64,000 nucleotides of DNA from JAANXG01 sp034520625 (GTDB taxonomy: Bacteria; Pseudomonadota; Gammaproteobacteria; Arenicellales; JAANXG01): assembly GCA_034520625.1 (NCBI GenBank), contig JAXHNI010000012.1, positions 1-64,000 of the forward strand, given 5' to 3'. Below the pieces are notes generated by a model. It saw only the letters and a list, made by a program, of their open reading frames with translations, had not been told where the DNA came from and did not search any database. Below are positions 9,497 to 18,668 of this stretch, piece after piece; the first letter of the stretch is position 1, and each line of letters opens with the position of its first letter. Made by a program: the position numbers and the translations under genes.

Positions 9497-10138
9497 GTGC
9501 TCATAAGCATTCAAAGACTTGCCTGTTCACTGCTGCTGACGATTTCTTCGATTCCGGCAGCCCTGGCCGACACCTTGACCGTGACCCGCGAAGGGTCGGG
9601 GGCAGGCGACGAATCCGCCGCGACGGTTCAATTCTGGACCGGTGACGACCGGATCGCGCGTATCGACGACAACGGCAAGATGATCGCCGACCTGTCCTCG
9701 GGGATGCTGTATCTCGTCAACGACCAGGCCAAAACCTGTCATGCGATGTCAACGCGTGATCCCGATCGCGACCCGGCGGTATTGAAAGAAGCCGTGGAAG
9801 AAGTGGAGTTTCGCAGCACCGGCGGCTCCGAACAAATCGGCGACTGGCAGGCGGAGGTCCATGAATTGACCACCGGTAGTGGCGACGACGCACTGGAATT
9901 GGTTGTCTGGATCAGCGATGAGATTCCCGTGGATGCGGTTCAACGAGCCTACATGGAAAGTGTCGCAACGCCGGAGACGGCCTGGATGCTCGCGATTTAC
10001 GACCTGGGTGGCTTCCCGGTCCGCCAGGAAGTCCAGATGGGTTCGATGCAGATGTGGGTCGAGCTGCAATCCATCGAGGAAAAGCCGGCGCCGGCCGGGA
10101 CCTACGCGATACCAGCGGGGTACACCGGATGCGAATAG
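9497..10138 (+). CDS. Exported protein, DUF4412-like
   Basis: A 213-residue protein with a clear Sec signal peptide (residues 1-24, hydrophobic LACSLLLTISSIPA ending in ALA-D). The mature part reads like the beta-rich DUF4412/LolA-like fold: RIDDNGKMIADLSSGMLYLVND resembles the bind-and-report strands in which such proteins read out a metal or lipid state, and it ends with TYAIPAGYTGCE, a usual DUF4412 ending. The start is GTG at 9497 because no ATG precedes the signal peptide. It is followed on the same strand by a Cys-rich exported protein. The family call is by pattern only. Confidence 0.55.
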   Translation: MLISIQRLACSLLLTISSIPAALADTLTVTREGSGAGDESAATVQFWTGDDRIARIDDNGKMIADLSSGMLYLVNDQAKTCHAMSTRDPDRDPAVLKEAVEEVEFRSTGGSEQIGDWQAEVHELTTGSGDDALELVVWISDEIPVDAVQRAYMESVATPETAWMLAIYDLGGFPVRQEVQMGSMQMWVELQSIEEKPAPAGTYAIPAGYTGCE

Positions 10139-10277
10139 CCTCGATTTTACCGGCATTTCTGGTTTACTCGGAATCCAACCGCTCGAGAAGAGCAAGGCAA
10201 TCACCGGCGAAGTCAATCCGCAACTGCTCGGCATTCCCGGTACGGAGGTCGATTCACGACGATAAGGAGAATTCCAG

Positions 10278-11450
10278 ATGGTGACTATCAGATCCCTGCG
10301 GCCCTGCCTGTTCATCCTGGCGTGTCTGGCCCTGTTTCTTCCGACCGTGGTTGCGGCTCAATGGGCATCTCAGCCCGGCGAGACGGTACGAAATGCGTTT
10401 GGCCCCTCGAAAGGCGAGAGCGCCTCGATGTGCCGCGGGGCATGCGGTGCGGGCTGTCCGAGCGCATGCAGGCAACAAACTGTTTATGAGTGCCTCGACT
10501 CGGATCGTCTGCTGCGGGTGGACACCTACATCTGCGGCACCCACCAGGGCTGCCGCGACCACGACGATTGCCTGGACAGGTGCGCACAGAACCGGGCGCA
10601 GGGCTTCGATTGCGATACCTATTGCCATGCCGATGCCGTGAACGCATTCGGTCTACAGAACGCCACCTCCTGGGCGGCTGGCGGCGGGCCGTTCGATAAT
10701 TCTCCGATCACATTCGAATACACCCGGGATACACCGGATGGCCTGGAGCCGGCCTTTCGCTGCACGGAAGGCACTGAGCTACAGTGCAGCGGCGGCCAAG
10801 GCCAATGCGTGACCGCGGGAGGTACTGTCGAACCGGTGTTCGATTCCTATCCCGCGGCGGGTCCGGGGGCGATGCGCGTTATGAACTTCCGTTCCGGGCC
10901 GCTGTGCGGCGACGGCGTTTGCGAGCAGGCCACATTGATCCGCGTCACCGGGCAGGACACTTGCGAACGCGGCCCGTGCACGAAGTATGGCGTGGAGTTC
11001 GACTACGAGAACGCTGAGCCCGGCGCTCCCCTTCTGTGCTCAGGCGAAGTGACGGGCGGGGGTGATTTCGTGGGCAACATCCTCAAGAAAAGCGCCGACA
11101 TGATCCCGCAACAGGGCGACGGCTCGGGCGAAGACGGCATGGCCGCACTCGTGGGCTTGATGCAGCAAGTCCTGAAGAGCGCCGACACGCCTGAAGACGT
11201 GCGGATCAGCATGGCGCCGCTGGACGAACAGGGCAACCCGATCGAAGCAGAGCGCGTCGGGACGGATGATGCCGGTCCGGCCTCGGTGCCGCGAAGCGTC
11301 GATATCCCTGCGGCCAACGGGCGTATGGTCGTGCCGATGTACCAGCTAGTGGACATTCAGGACAAGAAAACGCGGATGAGGCAAATCCGCTGCAGCCACA
11401 AAGGGCAGCCGGTGCTGGAAGTCGCGTTCCAGCTTCAGTTCCAGCCTTGA
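10278..11450 (+). CDS. Exported Cys-rich protein with phospholipase A2-like HD motif
   Basis: A 390-residue protein with a signal peptide (residues 1-27, cleavage after VVA-A) and an AAGGAG ribosome-binding site. Residues 52-120 contain about a dozen Cys, including CRDHDDC at 92-98. This fits the phospholipase A2 active-site pattern C-x-x-H-D-x-C, in which the His-Asp pair activates water, although the doubled Cys before it is Gly-Cys. A second Cys cluster with Asp (DCDTYC) follows at 111-116, where secreted A2 enzymes have their second helix. The remaining 250 residues are not recognised. Enzymatic activity is an inference from the motif. Confidence 0.6.
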   Translation: MVTIRSLRPCLFILACLALFLPTVVAAQWASQPGETVRNAFGPSKGESASMCRGACGAGCPSACRQQTVYECLDSDRLLRVDTYICGTHQGCRDHDDCLDRCAQNRAQGFDCDTYCHADAVNAFGLQNATSWAAGGGPFDNSPITFEYTRDTPDGLEPAFRCTEGTELQCSGGQGQCVTAGGTVEPVFDSYPAAGPGAMRVMNFRSGPLCGDGVCEQATLIRVTGQDTCERGPCTKYGVEFDYENAEPGAPLLCSGEVTGGGDFVGNILKKSADMIPQQGDGSGEDGMAALVGLMQQVLKSADTPEDVRISMAPLDEQGNPIEAERVGTDDAGPASVPRSVDIPAANGRMVVPMYQLVDIQDKKTRMRQIRCSHKGQPVLEVAFQLQFQP

Positions 11451-11859
11451 TATGACAAAAAGAAGCCATTGTGGGTCGGGCTTGACGCCCGACATATCAG
11501 CCTTAGTCAACTGCCCCGTATCCTGCTCCCTCTCCCCCTCCGGGGGCGGGGGACCCTTCGTTCGGGTGTGGTGCTTAAAGGTCGACCCACAAAATGGCGA
11601 CTTTCCCGATCCACCAATGATCGATTATTGTCTAATCAAGGGATGCAGAACTTCAGCTCATCCTGTCCGCGCGGCCTGTTGACATAACCCCAAGATACAT
11701 TAACGACCGCACAAACGACGTACGATCGCTACGTTGACGCGGTTGAACCGAACCTTCCGGCCCCGGCCCCTCCCACCGACCGGAGCGCCGGCACGAATGA
11801 GCGGAACGGGCACGGAGCGTGGCTGCTGCCCCCGCTTGAAGCGGGTCGGAATCCATCCG
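11451..11859. other. Intergenic region with REP-like hairpin
   Basis: No gene is supported here. At 11475-11493 the sequence gtcgggc-ttgac-gcccgac forms a 7-bp hairpin of the same type as the gtcgggtt-ga-aacccgac hairpin downstream of icmF (47694-47711). The two flanking genes converge, so a structured element here could serve as a bidirectional terminator or be a dispersed REP element. Confidence 0.4.
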
Positions 11860-13641
11860 TCACCGCATGCACGATTCGAATCCCTGCAGCGCCGCAAACG
11901 TGGCCTTTACGTTGATCTTCGGCCGGCGGCCGTCGTAGCTTCGCTCCGCGTGCAGCTCGGCGTTGACAACGCCGTAGACAATCGGAAGCTCGCCGGGCTT
12001 AGTCAAAGTTGCGTTGACATATCCCGGCTCACCGGGCTCCCACACGAACTTGACCGCTTCCGAGTTGCCGTCCACCAGGGGACCGTGGGCGTAGACCATC
12101 GAGGGTTGCAAATCGATCGCCCCTGCCAGACCCGGTCCCTGCGGGATGGAGTGCTCGCCCGAAATCCCCATGTTGAAACCGGCACCCAGCAACGCAGCCA
12201 TGCCTCCATGCGGCGCAGACTGCAGGGTGACGCCGAAGGTGTCTGTGCCGGAATGGAGCAGCTCCTGCTCCCATTCCTTGGCTTCCTCCACCGCCTGCGT
12301 CTCCTGGTCAGCGGCGCTCTGCAGTTTCCTCTTTGTGTCCTCGTCGAGCTGATAGCCCATCCGTTCGGCCATCTCGGCCAGGTTTCCCGCCATCCCCATC
12401 AAACCCTGCAACTGGTCGTGCATCCCGGGATCGACACCGGTGCCCATCGCCAGACCTGTCTCGACACCCTGTCCGTCCTCGAAGGCGTTGTAGTAGGCGA
12501 CCTGACCCGGGAAGTTGCCCGAGATATCGCCGGAGACTTCGGCCAGGAAGTTGCAGCCGTCGAGCAGCATTACTTTCAGGGTGGGATTGCGCGGCTTGCT
12601 GTCGGATGCCTTGCCGGCGACGTTGACAACCACCACGTTGAACGTCCTGTCGCCGCCGGCGGCCATCTCGTACGCAGCCACGGGTTGGGGATGCAGTTCG
12701 CCGTCCACAATCAGGTGAAGGTCCGGATGGCCCGGCTCCAGGGAGAAATGGACCAGGGCACCCTCATCCCCGGGTACGACAACGGTGACCGCGGCGCCCT
12801 TGCCGGCGACTTCCTTCACCTCCAGCGGAAAGCGGTTGGTGGCGGGTATCTGCGGCGGCGCCGCTCGATGGGTCTCCGGCTCGAATGGAGTTATGGGCCA
12901 ACTGGCGAATAACCGCGGTAGCTGGGTAGCCAGCCCGCCGGGAAGCGCGCGATCCACGCCGTCCAATCCCTCATTGCTGCTCAAATCTTCGTTGAAAACG
13001 TCATGCAGGTACCCGATCCCGGCGGGTGAGCCGAGCTGCTGGCCAAGCTCGAACCAGAAGCGCCAGGTGGCGTAGGCGACGCTCTCGTTCGGTGGCTTGT
13101 GCAGCGGTATCGCATAGGAGCGGTCAAAGGCGGGCGCCACCTGCAGCTCCGGCTGGAACTGTTCTTGGTACGCCTTGAGAACGGCGTTCGCCGTCCCTTC
13201 CGTGATCCACAGCGGAACATTTGCCGGCTGATACCCGCGTTGGACCGCGTGGAAGAGCTCGTGCACCGGGACCAACGGAAGGCTCTCCGCCAAGCTATAA
13301 GCTGGATCTTCGTGGCTCTGTCCCGGCGCGCCCATGGCGAAGAAATGCTCGCTGCTGAGGTACAAGCGCCGCGTGGATCTCGAATATATCCCAATGGGCT
13401 CTTTTTCCCGATTGATGGTTTCCGCGTCCGATACCGCGGCGTGCAACGCGCCCTCGGGCCAACCCTCGACCTGCGCCAGCTCGGGCGGGCCGAAGCCCAG
13501 CCCATCGAGCCAGCGGCCGGCGTCTGCCAGCGTCTGTTGGTAGACCTCATCGGCGGGAGCGCAATCCGGCGGGTCCGAACAGTGGACATACCACGGCGCG
13601 CCCGACCAGCCCTGGGCCACGGCACCGGACTCGACGCTCAT
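11860..13641 (-). CDS. Putative zinc metalloprotease-like protein, N-terminus probably truncated
   Basis: A 593-residue protein with HELFHAVQRGY at residues 127-137 and WITEGTANAV at 145-154. HExxH plus a downstream Glu in a W-x-x-E-G context is the zinc site of gluzincin peptidases (ligands His127, His131, Glu148; catalytic Glu128). The C-terminal 400 residues contain beta-rich segments and no other recognisable domain. The protein looks extracellular (DPPDCAP, many acidic loops), yet no signal peptide precedes residue 1. Just upstream of the start is a REP-like repeat (13644-13663), also found inside the N-terminus of the transglutaminase-like gene. I infer that the original N-terminus was lost. 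Catalysis is predicted, not shown. Confidence 0.6.
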   Translation of the reverse strand: MSVESGAVAQGWSGAPWYVHCSDPPDCAPADEVYQQTLADAGRWLDGLGFGPPELAQVEGWPEGALHAAVSDAETINREKEPIGIYSRSTRRLYLSSEHFFAMGAPGQSHEDPAYSLAESLPLVPVHELFHAVQRGYQPANVPLWITEGTANAVLKAYQEQFQPELQVAPAFDRSYAIPLHKPPNESVAYATWRFWFELGQQLGSPAGIGYLHDVFNEDLSSNEGLDGVDRALPGGLATQLPRLFASWPITPFEPETHRAAPPQIPATNRFPLEVKEVAGKGAAVTVVVPGDEGALVHFSLEPGHPDLHLIVDGELHPQPVAAYEMAAGGDRTFNVVVVNVAGKASDSKPRNPTLKVMLLDGCNFLAEVSGDISGNFPGQVAYYNAFEDGQGVETGLAMGTGVDPGMHDQLQGLMGMAGNLAEMAERMGYQLDEDTKRKLQSAADQETQAVEEAKEWEQELLHSGTDTFGVTLQSAPHGGMAALLGAGFNMGISGEHSIPQGPGLAGAIDLQPSMVYAHGPLVDGNSEAVKFVWEPGEPGYVNATLTKPGELPIVYGVVNAELHAERSYDGRRPKINVKATFAALQGFESCMR

Positions 13642-13643
13642 TG

Positions 13644-13663
13644 AATCGGGGACAGACCACGTT
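13644..13663 (-). repeat. GGGGACAGACCACGTT repeat, copy 1
   Basis: The sequence aatcggggacagaccacgtt lies directly upstream of the 593-residue protein gene. It recurs with one change at 27794-27813 inside the 5' end of another exported-protein gene. Sequences of this GGGGACAG type are commonly dispersed in gammaproteobacterial genomes near REP-associated tyrosine transposases; no such transposase is present here. Confidence 0.55.
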
Positions 13664-13734
13664 ATTCAGTCCAACACCGGCGTCCTATCCGGGCACGGCT
13701 TTATCGATTCGCTGCGAGCAAGTAGAGTGTGCGT

Positions 13735-14805
13735 ATGGAACAGCACGTCAAATTCTGTGCTTCGGCGGACGGGGTTCAGATCGCGTTTACCGAGACCGGC
13801 AAGGGCCCACCGCTGGTCAGGGCGGCCAACTGGTTTACCCATATCGATCTCGACTGGAAGAGCGCGGTTTGGCAGCACTGGTTCGACGTGCTTTCACAGG
13901 GGCGGACCCTCATCCGCTACGATCCGCGCGGCTCCGGCCTGTCCGACCGCAATGTGGATGAGTTCTTGCTAGAGCGCTGGGTCGAAGACCTGGAAGCCGT
14001 CGTCGAGGCCGCAGGACTGACGCGCTTTTCATTGGTCGGCCTGTGCCAGGGCGGTACCGTTGCCGCCGCCTACGCCGCACGACATCCCGCCCGGGTGAGC
14101 CGCCTTGTCCTGTATGACAGCTATCCCTTCGGCGCCTATATCGACGGCGCATCCAAGCGGCTTGCCCAGGAGGCGCGCACCCTGTCGCAGATGATTGAGG
14201 TTGGCTGGGGCAAGGAGACGGGGGCGTTTCGAGAGGTTTTCGCAAATCTTCTCATGCCGGGTGCGGGCAAGGAGGCGCTGGAATGGATCAGCGAGATGCA
14301 AAGGCGCAGCGCTTCGGCACGGAACGCGCGCCTGATATGGGATGCCTTCCACTGGTTCGACATCCGCGGGGTTGCACCGAGTATCGAGGCACCGACCCTG
14401 GTCTTTCACGGGCGTAAGGACGCGATGGTGCCGTTCGAAGCCGGCCGCCAGCTCGCATCGCTGATACCGGATGCGCGTTTCGTGCCTCTGGAAACCAGCA
14501 ACCACATTCTTCTTCCCGACGAAGACGCCTGGAATATTTTTTGCCGTGAGCTCGGGGCGTTTCTGGAACCGGAAGCCGGCGCCGCCCGGAGTGACGAAGT
14601 CACGCTTGATACGTTGACGCCGCGCGAGTTGGAGATACTGAACGCCGTTGCCCGCGGCCTCAGCAATCGCGAGATTGCGGCACTGCTGAGGATCGCCGAA
14701 AAGACGGTGCGCAATCACATGACGACGATCTTCTCCAAGCTCGGCCTTGCAAGCCGTTCACAGGCGATCGTCACCGCACGCGACGCCGGTCTCGGCCGAG
14801 ACTGA
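13735..14805 (+). CDS. Alpha/beta hydrolase fused to a LuxR-type HTH domain
   Basis: A 356-residue one-component regulator. Residues 15-280 form an alpha/beta hydrolase: YDPRGSGLSD oxyanion region, nucleophile elbow GLCQGG with Cys104 where most hydrolases have Ser, acid Asp229 (GRKDAMVP) and His257 (SNHILL). Residues 290-350 form a LuxR/NarL-type helix-turn-helix (LTPRELEIL, LSNREIAALL, EKTVRNHMTTIFSKLG). The hydrolase part probably senses or converts a small ligand and the HTH controls transcription, most likely of the OsmC and tautomerase genes downstream. I use ATG 13735; a GTG two codons upstream is equally possible. Such fusions are known, but the Cys nucleophile is uncommon and recalls dienelactone hydrolase. 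Confidence 0.75.
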   Translation: MEQHVKFCASADGVQIAFTETGKGPPLVRAANWFTHIDLDWKSAVWQHWFDVLSQGRTLIRYDPRGSGLSDRNVDEFLLERWVEDLEAVVEAAGLTRFSLVGLCQGGTVAAAYAARHPARVSRLVLYDSYPFGAYIDGASKRLAQEARTLSQMIEVGWGKETGAFREVFANLLMPGAGKEALEWISEMQRRSASARNARLIWDAFHWFDIRGVAPSIEAPTLVFHGRKDAMVPFEAGRQLASLIPDARFVPLETSNHILLPDEDAWNIFCRELGAFLEPEAGAARSDEVTLDTLTPRELEILNAVARGLSNREIAALLRIAEKTVRNHMTTIFSKLGLASRSQAIVTARDAGLGRD

Positions 14806-14937
14806 GCGGGACAAACGTCCCGAATCCGGGACTCCAGCAGCAAAAATGGTCGATTCCACCAGGACCGGCGCCTCATGTGCTGGCTTGGCCCTTCCCGCAT
14901 ACTCGCATCATCGTACAACGCATCAAGGAGTCAACCG

Positions 14938-15519
14938 ATGAACGAGAATGCAATCACCCTCGTGAAGCAGCGTCAGGAGCCATTGCGCAGCCGCTATCGC
15001 GAGACGCCGGACCAGGCGCAGATCTCAGACCATGCACGGGCTTCCAACCTCGGCTCGGACCCGTTCCACGGCTCGGTTGTCGCCGGCGACAGCCGCCTCT
15101 CGCTGGATTTCGGCATCCACCGCGCCGTTGGCGGCGATCACGATCTCCCAAACCCCGGCGACGTGCTGTGCGGGGCGCTCGCCGCCTGCCTGGATGCGAC
15201 ATTGCGGATGATCGCGGCCAACATGGGCCTGACGCTGAAGACCCTCGAAGTCGAGGTACGCGCCTTTGCCGACGTGCGCGGCTGCCTGATGGTGGACCCC
15301 CGGGTGCCGGCCGGGTTCCAGCGCATCGATGTCGACGCGCGCGTAGAGGCCGAGGACAGCACCGACCCCACGCAGATCAGCAAGCTCACATCAGCCGCAG
15401 AGCAGTGCTGCGTTGTCCTGCAGACATTGCGCAGCGACCTGCCGGTGGAAACGAGGTTCAGCAACTCCACAGCCAACGCCAGCACTGATCAGTGCCGCAC
15501 CGACACGTCGCGGCGATAG
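14938..15519 (+). CDS. OsmC family protein
   Basis: Predicted OsmC/Ohr-fold thiol peroxidase-like protein of 193 residues that would reduce organic hydroperoxides. The segment GDVLCGALAACLDATL matches the helix bearing the first redox Cys, and AAEQCCVVLQTL the region of the second. The start is ATG 14938, preceded by AAGGAG; the frame is open further upstream, but those residues show no family similarity. It follows the hydrolase-LuxR gene on the same strand and precedes a tautomerase, so the three probably form a detoxification operon for a reactive organic compound. Confidence 0.75.
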   Translation: MNENAITLVKQRQEPLRSRYRETPDQAQISDHARASNLGSDPFHGSVVAGDSRLSLDFGIHRAVGGDHDLPNPGDVLCGALAACLDATLRMIAANMGLTLKTLEVEVRAFADVRGCLMVDPRVPAGFQRIDVDARVEAEDSTDPTQISKLTSAAEQCCVVLQTLRSDLPVETRFSNSTANASTDQCRTDTSRR

Positions 15520-15552
15520 ATAACCCCAAACCCTGAAGAGGAGAAACCAACC

Positions 15553-15777
15553 ATGCCACTCATTGATATTCATATCATCCGAGACGTCTTCACGCCGGCC
15601 CAGAAGCAGGATCTCATCGACAAGGTGACCGAGGCGATGATCTCCGTCGAAGGCGAGAACATGCGCGGCGTCACCTGGGTGAAAATCAACGAAGTCACAA
15701 GCGGCGACTGGGCGATCGGCGGAGAGACGCTGACGTCTGAAAAAGTCAAGGCCATGGCGGCCGGACGCAAGGGTTAG
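15553..15777 (+). CDS. 4-oxalocrotonate tautomerase family protein
   Basis: A 74-residue enzyme of the tautomerase superfamily. After Met removal the N-terminal residue is Pro1 (PLIDIHIIRDVF), the general base of these enzymes. TPAQKQDLIDKVTEAM is the usual first helix and GVTWVKINEV the second beta-alpha-beta element. The length is typical for the small hexameric members. AGAGGAG lies 7 bases upstream of ATG. It lies 33 bases after the OsmC gene, so both are likely one transcript. The substrate cannot be inferred. Confidence 0.8.
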   Translation: MPLIDIHIIRDVFTPAQKQDLIDKVTEAMISVEGENMRGVTWVKINEVTSGDWAIGGETLTSEKVKAMAAGRKG

Positions 15778-15925
15778 CCGGCGCTGCACGAGCACATACC
15801 GCCTGCAGGAAAAGCAGGAAAGGGTACGGAGGGACTCAAGAGCATTCCCTGCGTCCCCGTTCTCGCTCCGTCCCCGTTTTCGCCTACACGACGTCGATTG
15901 CGACATTTCGCCGGTTTTCGATCTG

Positions 15926-16597
15926 CTATAGAACCGCGACTGCGACATCGTTGCATTGCAGCCGTGTGCTTTGATCAGGGCATTGGTTCACCCATCTTGC
16001 TGCTTCCTTTTCCACGCGCGAGCCCGGATTCAGCCGGGGAACTGAGCCGATCGGGATCAATCGAGTCTGACCCCATTGATCCTTGCGGAACCTTCCGATG
16101 TGAGTCGGCGTGATGGGCTGGCTCAGGCTTTGATGCCAATCGGCAGCCAGCCCCGATATGGCCATCCGGGCGTCGCGATGGAACTGGAGCATCCCGGGCT
16201 CGAAATCGAGGTCCAGGAAGTGGCACACGTCCCTCATGCATGAATCGGGGTTCGTAACCAGGTCCTCGTAGAGCAGCGTGAACAGCCGGTCCGAACCCGG
16301 GTCCCACCGGCCGTACTCGATATCCTCGATGGCGAAGCGCCAGCGTTTAGCGGCGTCGCGCGAGAACAGCTCGATGGCGGCATCGGAATCAAAGCTGCCG
16401 TAGGCGGTGGCACGCTCCATGAGCTGGGGAAAGAACCAGGTTTCCGCGGGCACACAAACGTCCGGATGACGATTGAGCATAAGGCGCAGCATCGTCGTGC
16501 CGGCGCGGGGTGGACCCACAACAAAGAAGCACCAGGACTCGTCTCTTCCCAGGTCTAGTGCCCGTGATGGTTGATTCAAATTCACGTCAAGCTTCAT
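15926..16597 (-). pseudogene. Sulfotransferase, internally deleted and frameshifted
   Basis: The N-terminal 75 residues are a good sulfotransferase start: FFVVGPPRAGTTMLR (PAPS P-loop, residues 24-38) and HPDVCVPAETWFFP. After about residue 95 the protein jumps directly to SDRLFTLLYEDLVTNPDSCMRDVCHFLDLDF, which is normally near the C-terminal end. The central 60-100 residues, with the usual R..P.....S element, are missing. The last 50 residues (GSVPRLNPGSRVEKEA...) look out of frame. A ribosome-binding site (GAGAGG) precedes ATG 16597. I read it as a nonfunctional relic of the same family found at both window ends. Confidence 0.6.
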
Positions 16598-16852
16598 GAA
16601 CCTCTCACCCCGGAAGAGTACACGACTTGGAACCGTGCCGGACCATTCAATTACGCGGCTGTCACAAGGACGGCTTGTGCCCGCACGCCAACGGTGCGAA
16701 GATTGAATTCATGACGCTCCGGGTCGGAACAGAAGACCAATGAGCCTTTTAGCGAGATGGCTGTGGTCCCCGAGCTGGGCGCAGGATACTGCGAGCCAAT
16801 GAATCTCTAAGGTGGCTGACGCATTCAGGCATCCTATGGCATTCACGCGGCG

Positions 16853-17635
16853 CTACTTCGAAAACAGCATCTCTCCGGTCAATCGGGTACGGGCATAGGC
16901 TTTACACAGATACGTTACCGTATAGATATACAAAGTCGTACCGGCGGGTGCCCTGAAACCTCTTGCCTGGAACTTCCTCAACCGCTTCAGCAGGGAACCG
17001 GGCCAAATTGGCCTGTGCACCTTGATGCGTCGATCCACCAGATCTTCAGGGGTGCGCGGCCCGAAGGTAAGGCGCCGGTCATCGATCGCCAACTGGCAAA
17101 TCGTGAAATCGAAACCCATTATCGTACTGTAAGGATCCGGAAAAATCGTGCAGATCAATTGGAATATTTCCTCGCCGGGTGACCGCAGTTCCACCAGCGA
17201 CAGTCTCATCTCCCGGCACAGATCGGGCGTTATTCGCCTCAGGCGCCCCGCATCGTCCAACAGTAGAGACTTTTTCTCCTCGTGACGGAAACCACCTTCG
17301 TTCAATTCCCGGATTGTCCGCGGAAAACTCTGATAGGCAGTCAAGGTGAACCCCTTGGAAAGCAGAACACCAGCGGTGTCATTCAACGCCTCCAAGCTCG
17401 GGAAAAACAGATCATAGTCGCCCGCGCGCGGGGGGGTTCCTCCATCCCCCCCGGCTTCGGTCAGCCACCGAAGCACGCGGCCACCGGCCAGCCAGCATCG
17501 AGAACTCAGAATCTCGATATACGGGACGGGAACGAGACCCAACACTCGCTGTACGTGCTCCACCGGGATGGAATTTCCACCGCAGCCGGCAAGCTGGTCC
17601 TTGAACAGGTCACGGACCGTCACGTGGCCGCACAA
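16853..17635 (-). CDS. Nucleotidyltransferase-like protein (tandem paralogue 2)
   Basis: A 260-residue protein with CWLAGGRVLRWL, about 20 residues, then GDYDLFFPS. The GG followed by D-x-D with hydrophobic surroundings is the core of the polymerase-beta/poly(A) polymerase nucleotidyltransferase superfamily, in which the two Asp bind metal. A later block GFDFTICQLAIDDRRL and an EDLVDRRIKVH helix are shared with the gene immediately upstream. It starts 13 bases after that gene and is clearly paralogous to it, so the two form an operon. No substrate can be named: RNA, protein or small-molecule nucleotidylation are all possible. Confidence 0.55.
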   Translation of the reverse strand: MCGHVTVRDLFKDQLAGCGGNSIPVEHVQRVLGLVPVPYIEILSSRCWLAGGRVLRWLTEAGGDGGTPPRAGDYDLFFPSLEALNDTAGVLLSKGFTLTAYQSFPRTIRELNEGGFRHEEKKSLLLDDAGRLRRITPDLCREMRLSLVELRSPGEEIFQLICTIFPDPYSTIMGFDFTICQLAIDDRRLTFGPRTPEDLVDRRIKVHRPIWPGSLLKRLRKFQARGFRAPAGTTLYIYTVTYLCKAYARTRLTGEMLFSK

Positions 17636-17648
17636 TGCCGGTCAAGGT

Positions 17649-18668
17649 TCACGGGAACAGGTCGGACCACGAGGCGGAGCGTATGGAGGACCCCCGGAAC
17701 GGAGCCGTGATGAGGTTTGCAGCGGCGAGCCAGGAAACCAGAAATACGGTTTTGAGGTAGGGCCGGAAACCACGACGAAGGTACGCGGCCATCCGGCAGA
17801 AAGAATGTCCCGCCCGGGGCAGATTCGATCTTGCGAGCCGAAATCGCCCGTCGATCAGGTCCTGCCAGGCCCGGGGTCCGAAGTAGATGTACCGGTCGTC
17901 CGCGATAAACTGGGCGACGCTGAAATCAAACCGTGAAATGATATCGACGGGCGAGCGGTAGCAGGAGCTTACCAGTTGAAGCCTATCGTTTTCAGGCGAC
18001 AGGAACTCGATATAAGCCAGTCTCAGCCGCCTTACATCGTCATCCGAAATGGTCGCCAGTCTGCCGCAGGCGTCAAGCATACCCGAGTCCGTGATGCCTT
18101 CGATACGCCGGTTGATGAAATGCCTGTATACGTACTCTTTCGCGTTGCGACAGAATGGAACGTAACCACTCATGGTGGCGCCTTCACGCAACAAATCCCG
18201 CGCAAGAGCGTTGAGCTCGTCGAGCGATAAGAAAAAGAAGTCATAGTCCCCGGCCTGTTGCCCCTCGCCGCCGCCGTTGTGGAGCCACCGCGAAATACTG
18301 CCCCCCGCCAGCCACCTGCCCGCTCCCAGAATGCGATGGTAGGGAAGGGGCGGCAGCTCCAGCGCCGATCGGACCGCGGAAATCTCCAATCGGGACTTGT
18401 CCGAAACGAAACGCTCGGGCTGCTCCGGTATCGCCAGTAGCCGGCGAATTTCCCTTTTTTGTTCTGCACGGAACGGGCTTTCTCTAATCCTCATGAGCTC
18501 CAAGTCTTGTGTAGGCGGGCGCATCGGAAATCGTCCAGGCTCATCCCTGAGCCCACACCTGATTTTGCCATGCAATAATACGCGAATGAATGCCGTGCCG
18601 GACAATGGATATTTAAAGATGAACGAGCCCTGGTAGGGGTTCTCGATATTCGACAGGCGCGGCTCCAT
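17649..18668 (-). CDS. Nucleotidyltransferase-like protein (tandem paralogue 1)
   Basis: A 339-residue protein sharing with its downstream neighbour the motifs GRWLAGGSISRWL, GDYDFFFLSLDEL, FDFSVAQFIADDRYIYFG and a hydrophobic C-terminal helix (TVFLVSWLAAANLI). The GG...DYD arrangement points to the nucleotidyltransferase fold. The extra 90 N-terminal residues are not recognised, and the annotated start lies inside the decayed lipoprotein frame upstream, so a later start (for example at MRPPTQDLEL, about residue 48) is possible. Both paralogues follow a large double-VWA protein and a broken lipoprotein gene on the same strand. Confidence 0.55.
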   Translation of the reverse strand: MEPRLSNIENPYQGSFIFKYPLSGTAFIRVLLHGKIRCGLRDEPGRFPMRPPTQDLELMRIRESPFRAEQKREIRRLLAIPEQPERFVSDKSRLEISAVRSALELPPLPYHRILGAGRWLAGGSISRWLHNGGGEGQQAGDYDFFFLSLDELNALARDLLREGATMSGYVPFCRNAKEYVYRHFINRRIEGITDSGMLDACGRLATISDDDVRRLRLAYIEFLSPENDRLQLVSSCYRSPVDIISRFDFSVAQFIADDRYIYFGPRAWQDLIDGRFRLARSNLPRAGHSFCRMAAYLRRGFRPYLKTVFLVSWLAAANLITAPFRGSSIRSASWSDLFP

